DNA of 64,000 bases from DATMRF01 sp035566435 (GCA_035566435.1 DATMRF010000011.1:1-64000), one strand, 5' to 3'; positions 22,638 through 31,837 are shown, counted from the stretch's first letter. The notes: generated by a model from the letters alone, not told the origin. Numbers and translations are program-made.

Positions 22638-25091
22638 ATGAAACGCATAGCGCCGAAGCTCACTTGGTTTCTGGTTGCCCTCCTCGGCGCGTGGGCCTAC
22701 GCAACCCTGGCCTGGCGGCGCGGCGAGCCCCTCAACTCCGCGTATATCCTTATCGCCGCGCTGTGCAGCTACGCCATCGGCTACCGGTTCTACTCCAAAT
22801 GGATTGCCTCGCGCGTGTTGCTCCTCAACGATTGCCGCGCGACGCCGTGCGAGGTGCACGACGACGGCAAGGACTTCGTCAAAACGAACAAATGGATTGT
22901 GTTCGGTCATCATTTCGCTGCCATCTCCGGTCCCGGCCCGCTCGTCGGCCCGGTCCTGGCCGCCCAGTTCGGCTATTTGCCCGGCACCCTCTGGATTTTA
23001 ATCGGCGTCACCCTCGGCGGGGCCGTGCAGGACCTCGTCGTCCTGTTCTGTTCCCTCCGCCGGGACGGCAAATCGCTCGGCCAGATGGTCAAGGAGGAGT
23101 TGAACACCACGGCGGGTTTCATTGCGCTCGCTGCGATTCTCGCGATCCTCGTCATTCTGCTGGCCGTGCTGGCGCTGGTCGTGGTCAAAGCGCTGGCGGA
23201 GAGTCCCTGGGGCGTATTCACCGTTGGCGCGACCATTCCCCTCGCCATGTTGATGGGCGGCTATCTGCGGTTCTGGCGCGTGGGGAAGGTACTGGAGGCT
23301 TCGGCTTTCGGCGTGGTTTGCCTCCTTTTGGCGGTATGGGGTGGAAAGCTGGTTCATCAGAATCCGGATTTGGCCCGGTTGTTCAGCCTCCGGGACACCA
23401 CCCTGGCGGGGGCGCTCATCGGCTACGGCCTGGCCGCGAGCGTGCTGCCGGTCTGGTTGCTGCTGGCGCCGCGCGATTACCTCAGCACCTTCATGAAACT
23501 CGGCACCATCTTCGCCCTGGCCCTGGGCATTTTCCTCGTGCTTCCGAACCTGCAAATGCCCGCCCTCAGCCGCTTTGTCGATGGCTCGGGCCCTATCGTC
23601 GCCGGAAAGATCTTTCCGTTCTGTTTTATTACCATTGCCTGCGGCGCCATCTCCGGGTTTCACACCCTCATTGCCAGCGGCACCACCCCCAAGCTGCTCA
23701 CGCGCGAGTCCTATGCGCGCCCCGTCGGTTACGGAGCCATGTGCCTCGAATCCCTGGTGGCAATCATGGCTTTGATCGCCGCCTGCACCCTCGACCCGGG
23801 CGTTTATCTGTCCATGAACGTCAAAGGCGACCCGGCCGTCACCGTGACACACATGACCGCGCTCGGCTTTCCCGTGACCGTGCCGCAGATGGAACAACTG
23901 GCGAGCCAACTCGGCGAACACACTCTCTTCGGCCGCACCGGCGGCGCGGCTACCCTCGCTGTGGGCATGGCCCAAATCTTTTCCAAAGCCGTCAGCGGAC
24001 GCGGGCTCGACCTGTGGTATCACTTCGCAATCATGTTCGAGGCCCTCTTTATCCTCACGACCATCGACGCCGGGACACGGGTCGGACGCTACCTGCTGCA
24101 GGATTTGCTCGGCCAGGTGTGGAGGCCGCTGGGCGCCACCCGGGCTCTCGGCGCCAACCTCGTCGCCAGTATCCTGATCGTGGGCGCCTGGGGTTATTTT
24201 CTCATCCAGGGAGTGGTCGACCCGCTCGGCGGCATCAACTCCCTCTGGCCCTTGTTCGGCATCGCCAACCAGATGCTCGCCGCCATCGCCCTTTGCCTCG
24301 GTACAACCATTATCTTGAAAATGCAACTCGGCGCCCGCGAGTCCACAGTCCACGATCCGGTGTCCGAACTCTCAAGTCCCAAGTCCCAAGCCTCAAGTCC
24401 AGATACCACGGACCACCGCCCACGCAACACGCAACACGCAACACGGACCCAAGCCGGGCGGCCGGCGTTGGCGTTGATCACGCTGCTTCCTCTTGCCTGG
24501 CTATTGGCCGCCACCATGACCGCCGGGGTGCAAAAGATTTGGGATGACGACTCGCGAATCGGGTTTTTGGCGCAAGCACGAGCACTGGACGGGAAATTGC
24601 CCGAGCTCCAACAGGTCCTTGCTGCCGCCAACGCCGGCGGAGAGGCGGCGGCAGTCGCGGCGGCCGAAAAGGCCCTGCACACCAACCGCATCCTCCGTTT
24701 CAACAACCTGCTGGATGCGGCTGTGGCCGCGGTTTTCCTGGTGCTCGTGGCGGCGATTGTTGTGCTCAGCGTCCGCGAATGGGTCTTGCTCCTGGCTCGC
24801 CGCAAGCTCGCCATGCTTCGGGAAACCGAACCGGTCTGGTTGCCGGCCCGCGCGGCGGCCGAAGGCAGGCCCATGCGTATGGCCGGTCTGGTCGCGCTGG
24901 GTTTCGCGCTGGCCAGAGAACTCTCCGACCAGGCCCACATGGAACGCGCGCAACAAGCCGCCGATTGCTGTTCCGGCGGCCCAACGGAGTCGGCGAACTC
25001 GAGCTCGAACCGCAATGTCCGGCCTCCGCCACAGAATCCTTATGTGCGAATGACCGAACACCGATTCAACGGCATCAGGCGATGCTGTTAA
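22638..25091 (+). CDS. cstA: CstA-family peptide/pyruvate transporter with C-terminal extension
   Basis: 817 residues from ATG 22638. Many membrane helices carry the CstA signatures: FVKTNKWIVFGHHFAAISGP, PLVGPVLAAQFGYLPG, GAVQDLVVLFCSLRRDGKSL, then SGFHTLIASGTTPKLL and DAGTRVGRYLLQD. The family imports peptides or pyruvate during carbon starvation. Between the main bundle and the last helices, about 37 residues (starting near residue 568) are encoded by a 7-nt-period repeat array (24340-24451), in frame. The last about 60 residues (HMERAQQAADC ... MTEHRFNGIRRCC) end in Arg-Cys-Cys like the YbdD/YjiX partner of CstA, suggesting a fused partner. The frame is open upstream to 22383 but overlaps the amidohydrolase. 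Confidence 0.88.
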   Translation: MKRIAPKLTWFLVALLGAWAYATLAWRRGEPLNSAYILIAALCSYAIGYRFYSKWIASRVLLLNDCRATPCEVHDDGKDFVKTNKWIVFGHHFAAISGPGPLVGPVLAAQFGYLPGTLWILIGVTLGGAVQDLVVLFCSLRRDGKSLGQMVKEELNTTAGFIALAAILAILVILLAVLALVVVKALAESPWGVFTVGATIPLAMLMGGYLRFWRVGKVLEASAFGVVCLLLAVWGGKLVHQNPDLARLFSLRDTTLAGALIGYGLAASVLPVWLLLAPRDYLSTFMKLGTIFALALGIFLVLPNLQMPALSRFVDGSGPIVAGKIFPFCFITIACGAISGFHTLIASGTTPKLLTRESYARPVGYGAMCLESLVAIMALIAACTLDPGVYLSMNVKGDPAVTVTHMTALGFPVTVPQMEQLASQLGEHTLFGRTGGAATLAVGMAQIFSKAVSGRGLDLWYHFAIMFEALFILTTIDAGTRVGRYLLQDLLGQVWRPLGATRALGANLVASILIVGAWGYFLIQGVVDPLGGINSLWPLFGIANQMLAAIALCLGTTIILKMQLGARESTVHDPVSELSSPKSQASSPDTTDHRPRNTQHATRTQAGRPALALITLLPLAWLLAATMTAGVQKIWDDDSRIGFLAQARALDGKLPELQQVLAAANAGGEAAAVAAAEKALHTNRILRFNNLLDAAVAAVFLVLVAAIVVLSVREWVLLLARRKLAMLRETEPVWLPARAAAEGRPMRMAGLVALGFALARELSDQAHMERAQQAADCCSGGPTESANSSSNRNVRPPPQNPYVRMTEHRFNGIRRCC
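24340..24451. repeat. intragenic 7-nt-period array in cstA
   Basis: Includes AAGTCCC AAGTCCC AAGCCTC AAGTCC and CACGCAA CACGCAA CACGCAA CACGG. It is translated in frame as a polar Ser/Thr/Arg/His-rich linker between membrane helices of CstA. Confidence 0.8.
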
Positions 25092-25104
25092 CGAAATAGC
25101 ACCC

Positions 25105-25680
25105 ATGCAACGCATCGGCTTATTCGGCGGTTCCTTCGACCCGGTCCACCTCGGTCACCTGCTGGTCGCGCAGGCGGCTCGCGAGGAGCTTAACCTGGAC
25201 CGCCTCTACTTCATCCCCGCCGCCCAGTCGCCGTTCAAACCGGAGCGCCGGCCCACCAACCCCGTCGACCGCTTGCGCCTGCTGAGGCTCGCGCTGGCCG
25301 GAAAGACCTGGTGCGAAATCGACGAACAGGAGCTCAAACGTGGCGGCATCTCCTATACCATCGACACCCTGCGCGATTACGTTGCGCGGTTTGCGGGAGC
25401 CCAGCTCTTTTATCTCGTCGGCGCGGACCATGTTCCCCAACTGCCCAAGTGGCGCGAAGCGGGAGAGCTGGCGCGTCTGGCGCAATTCGTCGTCATTCCC
25501 CGGCCAGGCAAGGTGGAAGCGCCCTTCCCGCCGCCCTTTCGGGGCCGCACCCTGACCGGTTTTCCGCTGGGCGTGTCCTCCTCGCAACTGCGGGCGCGCA
25601 TCAAGGCCGGCCTGCCCATCGACCATTTGGTGCCCGACGCCGTGGCCGAGGCGATCCGCAATAATCGGCTTTATTTTTGA
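25105..25680 (+). CDS. nadD: nicotinate-nucleotide adenylyltransferase
   Basis: 191 residues, normal length. It transfers AMP from ATP to nicotinate mononucleotide in NAD biosynthesis. The nucleotidyltransferase signature GGSFDPVHLGHLLVA lies at residues 8-22 and the second ATP-binding motif VSSSQLRARI near residue 158. GADHVPQLPKW is the NadD substrate-loop region. The next gene, rsfS, follows within 26 nt, the common nadD-rsfS pairing. Cytoplasmic. Confidence 0.95.
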   Translation: MQRIGLFGGSFDPVHLGHLLVAQAAREELNLDRLYFIPAAQSPFKPERRPTNPVDRLRLLRLALAGKTWCEIDEQELKRGGISYTIDTLRDYVARFAGAQLFYLVGADHVPQLPKWREAGELARLAQFVVIPRPGKVEAPFPPPFRGRTLTGFPLGVSSSQLRARIKAGLPIDHLVPDAVAEAIRNNRLYF

Positions 25681-25706
25681 CGTGTTCTAAGCCACTTTCC
25701 CGACAG

Positions 25707-26072
25707 ATGGATTCAAGAAAACTGGCGCTGCGCTGCCGCGAACTGGCGGACAACAAAAAGGCGGAAAACATCGTGATCCTGGACGTGCGCGAGCTCTCGT
25801 CCGTCACCGACTATTTCCTGATCGCCTCGGGCACCAGTGAACCACACCTGCGCGCTATTGTGGATGAGATCACCGACAACCTGCGCGAGGAGAAACAGCT
25901 CCGTCCCCGGGCGATTGACGGTACGCTCCACGCGGCGTGGGTGGTCCTGGATTATTTCGACGTCATCGTCCACGTCATGCGCCAGGACCTGCGCGAACGT
26001 TACGACCTCGAGACGCTTTGGGGCGACGCCCCCCGGGTCAGGGCCAGAAAACGGCCCGCGGAAAGAAACTAA
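25707..26072 (+). CDS. rsfS: ribosome silencing factor RsfS (Iojap family)
   Basis: 121 residues from ATG 25707. The RsfS/DUF143 pattern is clear: KKAENIVILDVRELSSVTDY, FLIASGTSEPHLRAI, AAWVVLDYFDVIVHVM and YDLETLWGDAP near the end. It binds ribosomal protein L14 on the large subunit and blocks subunit joining in starved cells. It is co-transcribed with nadD. The upstream codons to 25677 overlap nadD and are not needed. Confidence 0.94.
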   Translation: MDSRKLALRCRELADNKKAENIVILDVRELSSVTDYFLIASGTSEPHLRAIVDEITDNLREEKQLRPRAIDGTLHAAWVVLDYFDVIVHVMRQDLRERYDLETLWGDAPRVRARKRPAERN

Positions 26073-26077
26073 CAAAC

Positions 26078-26362
26078 TTAAGCGGCTTTCGCAGGCGTTT
26101 CCGCCGCGGCCCGGACCATGTCATCCAACAGCTTCTTGAAATCATCCAGGCCGGGCGCCGGGATAATGATCGTATCCCGCCGCCCCCCCACGTCCTCGGT
26201 AATCCGCAAAAAGCGGCCGCGCGGGTTCTCCTTTAGCGCAAACACAAAGGTTTTTCGCTCGATTTGCACCTTGTCGGACCGCAGGGTCTCTTCGTTGACC
26301 GGCGGCTTGGGAGCACCGTAGTGACGGTTGCCAAAAGGCGATGGACGATCGTTTGAAATCAT
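26078..26362 (-). CDS. PUR-like (DUF3276) nucleic-acid-binding protein
   Basis: 94 residues, convergent with rsfS (5-nt gap). The core KTFVFALKENPRGRFLRITE, then GGRRDTIIIPAPGLDDFKKL, is the single PUR repeat (PC4/Whirly-like fold) of the DUF3276 family found in Bacteroidota, Verrucomicrobiota and spirochaetes. Such proteins dimerise and bind single-stranded DNA/RNA. N-terminal 30 residues look disordered. Regulatory role unknown. Confidence 0.85.
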   Translation of the reverse strand: MISNDRPSPFGNRHYGAPKPPVNEETLRSDKVQIERKTFVFALKENPRGRFLRITEDVGGRRDTIIIPAPGLDDFKKLLDDMVRAAAETPAKAA

Positions 26363-26442
26363 ACAACTTTCCCCGTTGCTGGAGTTCCACGGGCCGCCAC
26401 ACTTCTAATTCCATAAATAAGGTTGAATACATTCCGCCTTTG

Positions 26443-26970
26443 TCAACCCCGGAAATTGGAAGCGCTTACGAATCGGGTCGGGTCGGGCGGGTTCGCCACT
26501 CGCCACAGGTAAAGCAGCATGCCACCGATCAGGACCACCTCCAGCGCCGTGGACCCTTTATGCCATGCCTGGAAGGAGCGGTACGCGGCTTCGCTCAAGT
26601 CCGGTCGCGTAAACCGGAGCCGGTGCAATTGCTTGAGCTGTGGCTGCACGACAAACGTCTGGACCAGTCCCCCCAGGCACAACGCGAGCACCAGCGCCAG
26701 CCACCTTCGCTGCGGGTACCTGCCCAGATAGAGCCACTCCGCCACCAGGTGCAGCAGCGCCACCAGGCTGCAACCCAGATACCAATGCAGAAACCGGGGC
26801 GCCAGAAGCTGCTCAATCGCTACCGAGAAATACGGAAAATTCCTTGCGGAAAGCAGTTCCTGCATCTCTGTGGAAGTCGAGGCGGGAGCCGCAACCAGGA
26901 TTAAGAAAACAGCGGCGCCCAACCACACTGCCACGTTGAGCAAACCCATGAATCGCAACAACCCAATCAC
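26443..26970 (-). CDS. DUF4149-like integral membrane protein
   Basis: 175 residues with four predicted helices (VAVWLGAAVFLILVAAP, CSLVALLHLVAEWLYLG, WLALVLALCLGGLVQTFVV, TALEVVLIGGMLLYLW). The loop GRYPQRRW and the segment FRxWHKGSTAL-like QAWHKGST resemble DUF4149-type proteins of unknown role. The first start is GTG 26970; an ATG at 26949 is an alternative. It is flanked upstream by repeat arrays. Confidence 0.65.
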   Translation of the reverse strand: MIGLLRFMGLLNVAVWLGAAVFLILVAAPASTSTEMQELLSARNFPYFSVAIEQLLAPRFLHWYLGCSLVALLHLVAEWLYLGRYPQRRWLALVLALCLGGLVQTFVVQPQLKQLHRLRFTRPDLSEAAYRSFQAWHKGSTALEVVLIGGMLLYLWRVANPPDPTRFVSASNFRG

Positions 26971-27020
26971 GGGGGCACGGTAGGAAAAGCGGGGACGGAT
27001 GCCAAGCCCGGACTCGGGAG

Positions 27021-27110
27021 AGCGTGATGCGTGAAACGTGAACCGTGCCGCGCGAAAGCGCCTGGCGGCGCCGCCACTTATTCCGCATCACGCTTCACGC
27101 ACCGCGCCGT
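27021..27110. repeat. 7-nt-period arrays in opposite orientations
   Basis: GTGATGC GTGAAAC GTGAACC GTG (27024-27047), then after 37 nt the complementary type GCATCAC GCTTCAC GCACCGC (27085-27105). The two halves could pair. The array fills the gap between phoH and the DUF4149-like gene. Confidence 0.7.
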
Positions 27111-27129
27111 GTCACCTCGAATGACTCCG

Positions 27130-28452
27130 TTACAAAATGTTCGCCGCCAGCTCCGCCAGCTCCGACCGTTCTCCCTTTTGGAGTTCGATGTGCGCGGCGA
27201 CCGGCTCGGTGCGGAAGCGGCTGACTACGTAATTGAAGCCGTTCGAGGAGGAATCCACGTAGGGATTATCGATTTGGTAGGGGTCGCCGGTGAGAATGAT
27301 TTTGGTGCCGTGACCGACGCGGGTGATGATGGTTTTGGCCTCCAGCGGGGTAAGGTTTTGCGCCTCGTCAATAATCATGAACTGGCCGGCAATGCTGCGG
27401 CCCCGGATGTAGCTCAACGCCTCTACGACAATGCTGCCCGAACGCATCAGGTCGCCGCTGCGGCGATGCTCGTGGCCCATGTTCAGGTCGCTGAGCATTT
27501 CCAGCGCGTCGTGGATCGGTTGCATCCACGGCGCCAGCTTCTCTTCGAGCGAGCCAGGGAGAAAACCCAGCTCTTTCCCCATGGAAATGGTCGGCCGGGC
27601 CACCACCAGGCGCCGGAATTCCCGGTCCAGCACCGTCCGTTTCAGGCCGGCGGCCATCGCCAGCAGCGTCTTGCCCGTCCCCGCCTTGCCCATCAACGTG
27701 ACGAGCTTGACCTGGTCGTCGAGCAGCGCGTCGAAAGCAAAATGCTGTTCGCGGTTGCGCGGGCGGATGCCCCAAACACCTTCGCGGCAGTCAATGATCG
27801 GCACCAGCCGCTTGCCCGTCGCGTCCACTTTGGCCAGCGCCGTGCGTTTCGGGTTGGTTTCGTCCACGAGCGTGCAAAACTCGTTGGGAAAATATTGTTG
27901 GCCGCCATTAAGCTCCAGTTCGCCGTTCGCGCGGAACGCGGCGATTCGCTCGGGACTGGCGCTCATCTCGATCATGCCCGTGTAAAGGTCCTTGAGCAGC
28001 ACCCGGTCGTTCTCGTAATCCTCGGCCATCAGCCCGAGCGCGTCGGCCTTGATTCGGAGATTGATGTCTTTGCTGACCAGGATCGTGTGAGCCTTCGGCT
28101 GCGTTTTTTTGATGCTGAAGGCCAGCGACAGGATGCGGTTATCCACCGAGTCGGTGCCGAACACCGCATGCCCATTCCGAGCCGGACCCGCTTTCTGAAA
28201 GGCGATGCGCAAGTGGCCGCCATTGGGCAGCGGCACCCCCTCGCTCAACTGGCCCGCGCCGCGGAAGCCGTCCAGCATGCGCGAGACCATGCGGGCGTTT
28301 TGGCCGAGTTCGGTGGATTCGCGTTTAAAGCGATCAATCTCCTCGATGACCTCGATCGGCAGGAGGACATTGTTGTCCTCGAACTTGAGCAGGGAATTGG
28401 GGTCATGGAGCAGGACATTGGTATCAAGGATGTAATTCTTTTTCACGAGCAA
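27130..28452 (-). CDS. PhoH-family protein with N-terminal PIN domain
   Basis: 440 residues. N-terminal PIN ribonuclease domain: YILDTNVLLHDPN (first catalytic Asp), IEEIDRFKR and VSKDINLRIKADALGLMAED. C-terminal PhoH ATPase: Walker A GKAGTGKTLLAMAAG near residue 255, FIIDEAQNLTPLEAKTIITR as Walker B, then HGTKIILTGDPYQID. This PIN-PhoH (PhoH2/YlaK-type) arrangement is an ATP-dependent RNA helicase/RNase. Start is TTG 28452 (or GTG 28446), overlapping the end of the upstream GST-like gene by up to 29 nt, so translation is probably coupled. Confidence 0.9.
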   Translation of the reverse strand: MLVKKNYILDTNVLLHDPNSLLKFEDNNVLLPIEVIEEIDRFKRESTELGQNARMVSRMLDGFRGAGQLSEGVPLPNGGHLRIAFQKAGPARNGHAVFGTDSVDNRILSLAFSIKKTQPKAHTILVSKDINLRIKADALGLMAEDYENDRVLLKDLYTGMIEMSASPERIAAFRANGELELNGGQQYFPNEFCTLVDETNPKRTALAKVDATGKRLVPIIDCREGVWGIRPRNREQHFAFDALLDDQVKLVTLMGKAGTGKTLLAMAAGLKRTVLDREFRRLVVARPTISMGKELGFLPGSLEEKLAPWMQPIHDALEMLSDLNMGHEHRRSGDLMRSGSIVVEALSYIRGRSIAGQFMIIDEAQNLTPLEAKTIITRVGHGTKIILTGDPYQIDNPYVDSSSNGFNYVVSRFRTEPVAAHIELQKGERSELAELAANIL

Positions 28453-29110
28453 ACAGCTTCAATTGAACCTGCGCCATGCGGCGATGCCAATCTTTCAGCC
28501 GGGTATGTTTGGTCGGCAGCCGGTAACGCCCCGAATACAGGAAGTTGCCCAGCATGCCGTACAAATCGAAATCGACAAACCGCGGCCGGTCGTCCATCAG
28601 GAAGGGCCGGAACATCAGCATCTCCTCGAAAGGAATCAACCGCTGCTCCAGTTGCGCCAGCAGTTCTTTTTGCTTCCCCTTCCACTCATCGATGCAGCAC
28701 CGTCCGAACTTCCGCTCCTTATGACGCAGGAAACGCAGCCGGTCCGAAGCGGGCACCATGTCGCGCCAGTGGACGTCATTGAGCCTGAAGCAAGGGCTCT
28801 CGATCTCGTTTTCGATATAGCGCCACAAAACAGATTGAACGCCTTCGAGTTCCCAGGGAAACAGGCCCAGTTTCAGTTTAGTGTCGAGATACTTCGCGAT
28901 CACCTGCGAATCGTCACTGACCTCGAAGATCACCGTCTTGCCGTGCCGGATAATCGGCACGCCGTAATAACGTTGCCGGGTCACGCGCCAGACCAGGGAG
29001 CGGTCCCCATTGGGAATGTTGGTGATTTTGAAGTGGCTGCCTGAGAATTCCAGGATGCGGCGTTGGACAATGCAGAAAGGACTCCAGGGAAACTGAATCA
29101 GTTCAATCAT
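28424..29110 (-). CDS. glutathione S-transferase-like protein
   Basis: 228 residues. N-terminal thioredoxin-like fold: IQFPWSPFCIVQRRILEFSG, then RQRYYGVPIIRHG and EVSDDSQVIAKYLD, matching the GST cis-Pro and Ser/Asp glutathione-binding segments. The helical C-terminal domain includes RPRFVDFDLYGMLGNFLYSG. The active residue would be Ser or Cys in the SPFC motif. Substrate unknown. It overlaps phoH downstream and starts just after the batE gene. Confidence 0.72.
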   Translation of the reverse strand: MIELIQFPWSPFCIVQRRILEFSGSHFKITNIPNGDRSLVWRVTRQRYYGVPIIRHGKTVIFEVSDDSQVIAKYLDTKLKLGLFPWELEGVQSVLWRYIENEIESPCFRLNDVHWRDMVPASDRLRFLRHKERKFGRCCIDEWKGKQKELLAQLEQRLIPFEEMLMFRPFLMDDRPRFVDFDLYGMLGNFLYSGRYRLPTKHTRLKDWHRRMAQVQLKLFAREKELHP

Positions 29111-29903
29111 GTCGCGAGTTGACTTTAGGATCGCCGGAGCGGACTGACAAGGGAAAATGCGAAATCAGGCCCAACTCGGCGCGCTCGACCCAGCCGCTTG
29201 CCCGGCTGGTGCGGATCAGCAAATAGTTGCCGCGGGTGCGCTCAAGACGCGCTGGCTCGCCGCCGGCAAGGCGAGTTACGTTTTGCGCTTCCTGCGTGGG
29301 CGTGAGGCGCAGAGGCGTATCCTTCCTCAACACAAAACCGATGCGGGATCGAGTGTCCACACCGATATGGGCCGGAACGCTCAGCAGGAAAACGGCGAAG
29401 CCAACGGCCGCGACCGCCTGGTGCCAGGCCCGTTTGCGCGCGCGAAAGATGCCGGGAAGCAGAACCAGGCCGACTGCCAGCCACAGGCTCGAGCCCGCCA
29501 GCCAGGCCCACCAGTTGACCGGCAGCCAGGTCGAGACCACTTCGTACCACGCCAGCTCCGGTGATTCAAGCTGAGCGGTTTTTCGCGCGTAGCGCAGATT
29601 CTCGCGGGCGTACGCGTTAAAGGGATCGAGCCACAGCGCCTGTTCCCAGGCGACCACCGCCGGCCCCGGGCGGCCAAGCTGCCATTCGGCGCTGCCCAGA
29701 TTCTGCAATGTGCCGGAAGCCGGCCGGAGCTCCGCGGCCTGGCGAAACGCAGTGGCCGCTACTGGAAACTCGCCGGCGCGGTACGCCGCGGCGCCCGTTT
29801 GGAACAAGGCGCGGGCTGGTGAACCCTCTCCAGCACTTGCGAAGTGCAAAAAGAAGGTGAGCCAGAAAATCCGAAATCCGAAACCCGAATCTCCGCGGTT
29901 CAC
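29103..29903 (-). CDS. batE: BatE-like TPR/SH3 membrane protein
   Basis: 266 residues from GTG 29903, in a GTGA overlap with batD. Signal peptide, two or three TPR-like helices (AYRAGEFPVAATAFRQAAEL, LGSAEWQLGRPGPAVVAWEQ), two membrane helices (WWAWLAGSSLWLAVGLVLLP and the segment before HIGVDT) and a C-terminal bacterial-SH3-like domain (EPARLERTRGNYLLIRTSRA). This is the BatE architecture. The N-terminus GDSGFGFRIF is encoded by a 7-nt-period array (29866-29896). It is last in the moxR-bat operon. Bat proteins are implicated in cell-envelope stress resistance; mechanism unknown. Confidence 0.75.
   Translation of the reverse strand: MNRGDSGFGFRIFWLTFFLHFASAGEGSPARALFQTGAAAYRAGEFPVAATAFRQAAELRPASGTLQNLGSAEWQLGRPGPAVVAWEQALWLDPFNAYARENLRYARKTAQLESPELAWYEVVSTWLPVNWWAWLAGSSLWLAVGLVLLPGIFRARKRAWHQAVAAVGFAVFLLSVPAHIGVDTRSRIGFVLRKDTPLRLTPTQEAQNVTRLAGGEPARLERTRGNYLLIRTSRASGWVERAELGLISHFPLSVRSGDPKVNSRHD
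29866..29896. repeat. 7-nt-period array in the batE N-terminus
   Basis: AAAATCCG AAATCCG AAACCCG AATCTCCG. It encodes part of the N-region before the BatE signal helix. Confidence 0.65.
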
Positions 29904-31837
29904 AAGCGGTCCTCCAAGTCCTGCAACACCGCCTCAAGGTCGGGTTGAAGTGCGAGCAGTTCGCCGGGGGCGAGTGGTTCGACAGAAAAACGCTCCGCAT
30001 CGGTGACCGAAAAGAACCGGCGCACGACTTCGCCCGCGCGCCCGGCACGTTCGGATTCGGAGAGCAGCCCCAGCACGTCAGCGCCCACCAGCGCGCGCGG
30101 CTCGGCGGGATAATGTGGGGCGCACGCGATGCGCAGAGCGGACACGCCCAGGCCGGCAAAGCGGCCGGTGTCACCAGCGAGCGCGGCTGTTTCGAGAGCG
30201 CGCCGGGCGCGGTGCAAAGCGCGCCGGGCGCGCCTTCGCCGGACAACTTCAGGGTGCTGCTCGAGGAAGCGGCGGCGCCGGTCCCAGGACCACAAGCCGA
30301 GGAACGCGCCGGCCGGGGCGAGCTGGACCGCCGGGTACCAGGGTCGTAGCTGGAAGGGGGTCAGGCTGGCGGCGGCCGCACCGGGCCCCGCGGCGAGTCC
30401 GCTGAGCATCGGCTCCCGTTCGGGGGGAGGACTTACCGCGTTGGCCTGCGCCAGGGCCTTCAAGTCGCCCGGGGCGGCACCCGGCAATATCTGGATGGGG
30501 ACCGGCTGGATCGTCAAATCATTGTAGGCGAGCGCGCTCGGATCAAAAAAGCTAAAGGGAATCGGCGGCGTGGCGAGGGTGGCTGGCGTAAGCGGAATCA
30601 AGGTGAACTCAAAGGTCGCGTAGCCCTGTGCTTGAACAATCTGAGGCGGCGTGCTGTCCGCGGGGGAATCAAAGACCTGCCAGTCACGGTTCCTCGGGGG
30701 GGGCGGGGCGACCAGGCGAGCGAGGTTGCCGTCGCCATGCACTTTCACCCTCAGCCTGACGGGGTCACCCACGCGAACCATGTTGGTGGCGAGCTCGGGA
30801 GTGTCTATGCTGAACGTGCCGATCGCCCCGGTAAACCCGGGTAACCGTCCGTCGCGAGGCAAGGGACGCACCTGGAGTTCGACGGGGTCGGAATCCAGCA
30901 GTGTGTAGGGGCTCCAGCTCCCATTGACCGCCCCGGCGCCATTGATGAAGAGTGAGGCTGACCCGCGCGTAATGAAAAATCCCTGGGCGAAGGCCGACAG
31001 TCGCCCCGCCCGGATCGGGGTAAGGATGGTTTCGTAACTTGGTACAGGAAGGTTGATGGCACTGGGATTCTGTAGTCTTGGTTCGAACCGCTGCCGAAAC
31101 GCGCTCGGGTCAACAATAAAGCCGTCGCCGGCGATCTGCAGAGGTATCGTCCCTTGCGACACCAGGCCGGCCCCGGGGGGACACTCGATACGCACGCGGA
31201 GTGCCTGACCAACAAAGAGGTTGGTGGTCGCGGCTTGCAGGATCAACCGCGGCGCCGGCTGAACTGACGCCGACGAGGCGTCCACCACTTCGAGCAGCGC
31301 GGTGGGGACGGTAACGGACTTGCCGTAAACGGTGACGGCGAATTCGGGAATCGTGAACCGGCCCGGCTCGGAAGAACGAATGTGATAGTTGAAAGTGGTT
31401 CGAGGCTGGAGAGTGGCCCCGCCAAAGACGAGAATCTGCCCGTGCGCCCCTGCCCGGGTCTGGAGTTGAGGCGGCTCGGCGAATTTGCCCGGCCAATTAA
31501 CCGATTCTTCGAGCGCGTTGAACGTCACGCGATACGTGGCGTCTTCGCCTGGCCTCACCACCGGAGGGTCGACGGACGCGGCGGCGAAAACCGTTGAGGA
31601 GACATCAATGGAAGGCTGAGACAGCATGAGAGACATCAACGGGTCGGGCATGGCCGGGGCGGGAGCCGGCTGGGGCTGGGCCAGCAGCGGCGAATCAACC
31701 GATAGAAGGAGGAGAACGAGGACGAGGAACACCCTGCCGGAGTTCGGTTGCGACTCTGCGGCGCATTGGCCGCAGCGTCGCCTGGCGGCCAGTCGTGCGT
31801 TTGCCTCTCGGGTTTCGTATATCGACTCTGAAAACAT
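29900..31837 (-). CDS. batD: BatD-family protein
   Basis: 645 residues. A long N-region precedes the signal helix (VFLVLVLLLLSVDSPLLAQP). The extracytoplasmic part contains beta domains of the BatD/oxygen-tolerance family: VDPPVVRPGEDATYRVTFNA, FNYHIRSSEPGRFTIPEFAV and LRVRIECPPGAGLVSQG. A membrane helix near residue 505 (WYPAVQLAPAGAFLGLWSWD) is followed by a cytoplasmic Arg-rich helical tail. It lies 22 nt after batC and overlaps batE. The protein is thought to cooperate with BatA/BatB in the envelope. Confidence 0.8.
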   Translation of the reverse strand: MFSESIYETREANARLAARRRCGQCAAESQPNSGRVFLVLVLLLLSVDSPLLAQPQPAPAPAMPDPLMSLMLSQPSIDVSSTVFAAASVDPPVVRPGEDATYRVTFNALEESVNWPGKFAEPPQLQTRAGAHGQILVFGGATLQPRTTFNYHIRSSEPGRFTIPEFAVTVYGKSVTVPTALLEVVDASSASVQPAPRLILQAATTNLFVGQALRVRIECPPGAGLVSQGTIPLQIAGDGFIVDPSAFRQRFEPRLQNPSAINLPVPSYETILTPIRAGRLSAFAQGFFITRGSASLFINGAGAVNGSWSPYTLLDSDPVELQVRPLPRDGRLPGFTGAIGTFSIDTPELATNMVRVGDPVRLRVKVHGDGNLARLVAPPPPRNRDWQVFDSPADSTPPQIVQAQGYATFEFTLIPLTPATLATPPIPFSFFDPSALAYNDLTIQPVPIQILPGAAPGDLKALAQANAVSPPPEREPMLSGLAAGPGAAAASLTPFQLRPWYPAVQLAPAGAFLGLWSWDRRRRFLEQHPEVVRRRRARRALHRARRALETAALAGDTGRFAGLGVSALRIACAPHYPAEPRALVGADVLGLLSESERAGRAGEVVRRFFSVTDAERFSVEPLAPGELLALQPDLEAVLQDLEDRL

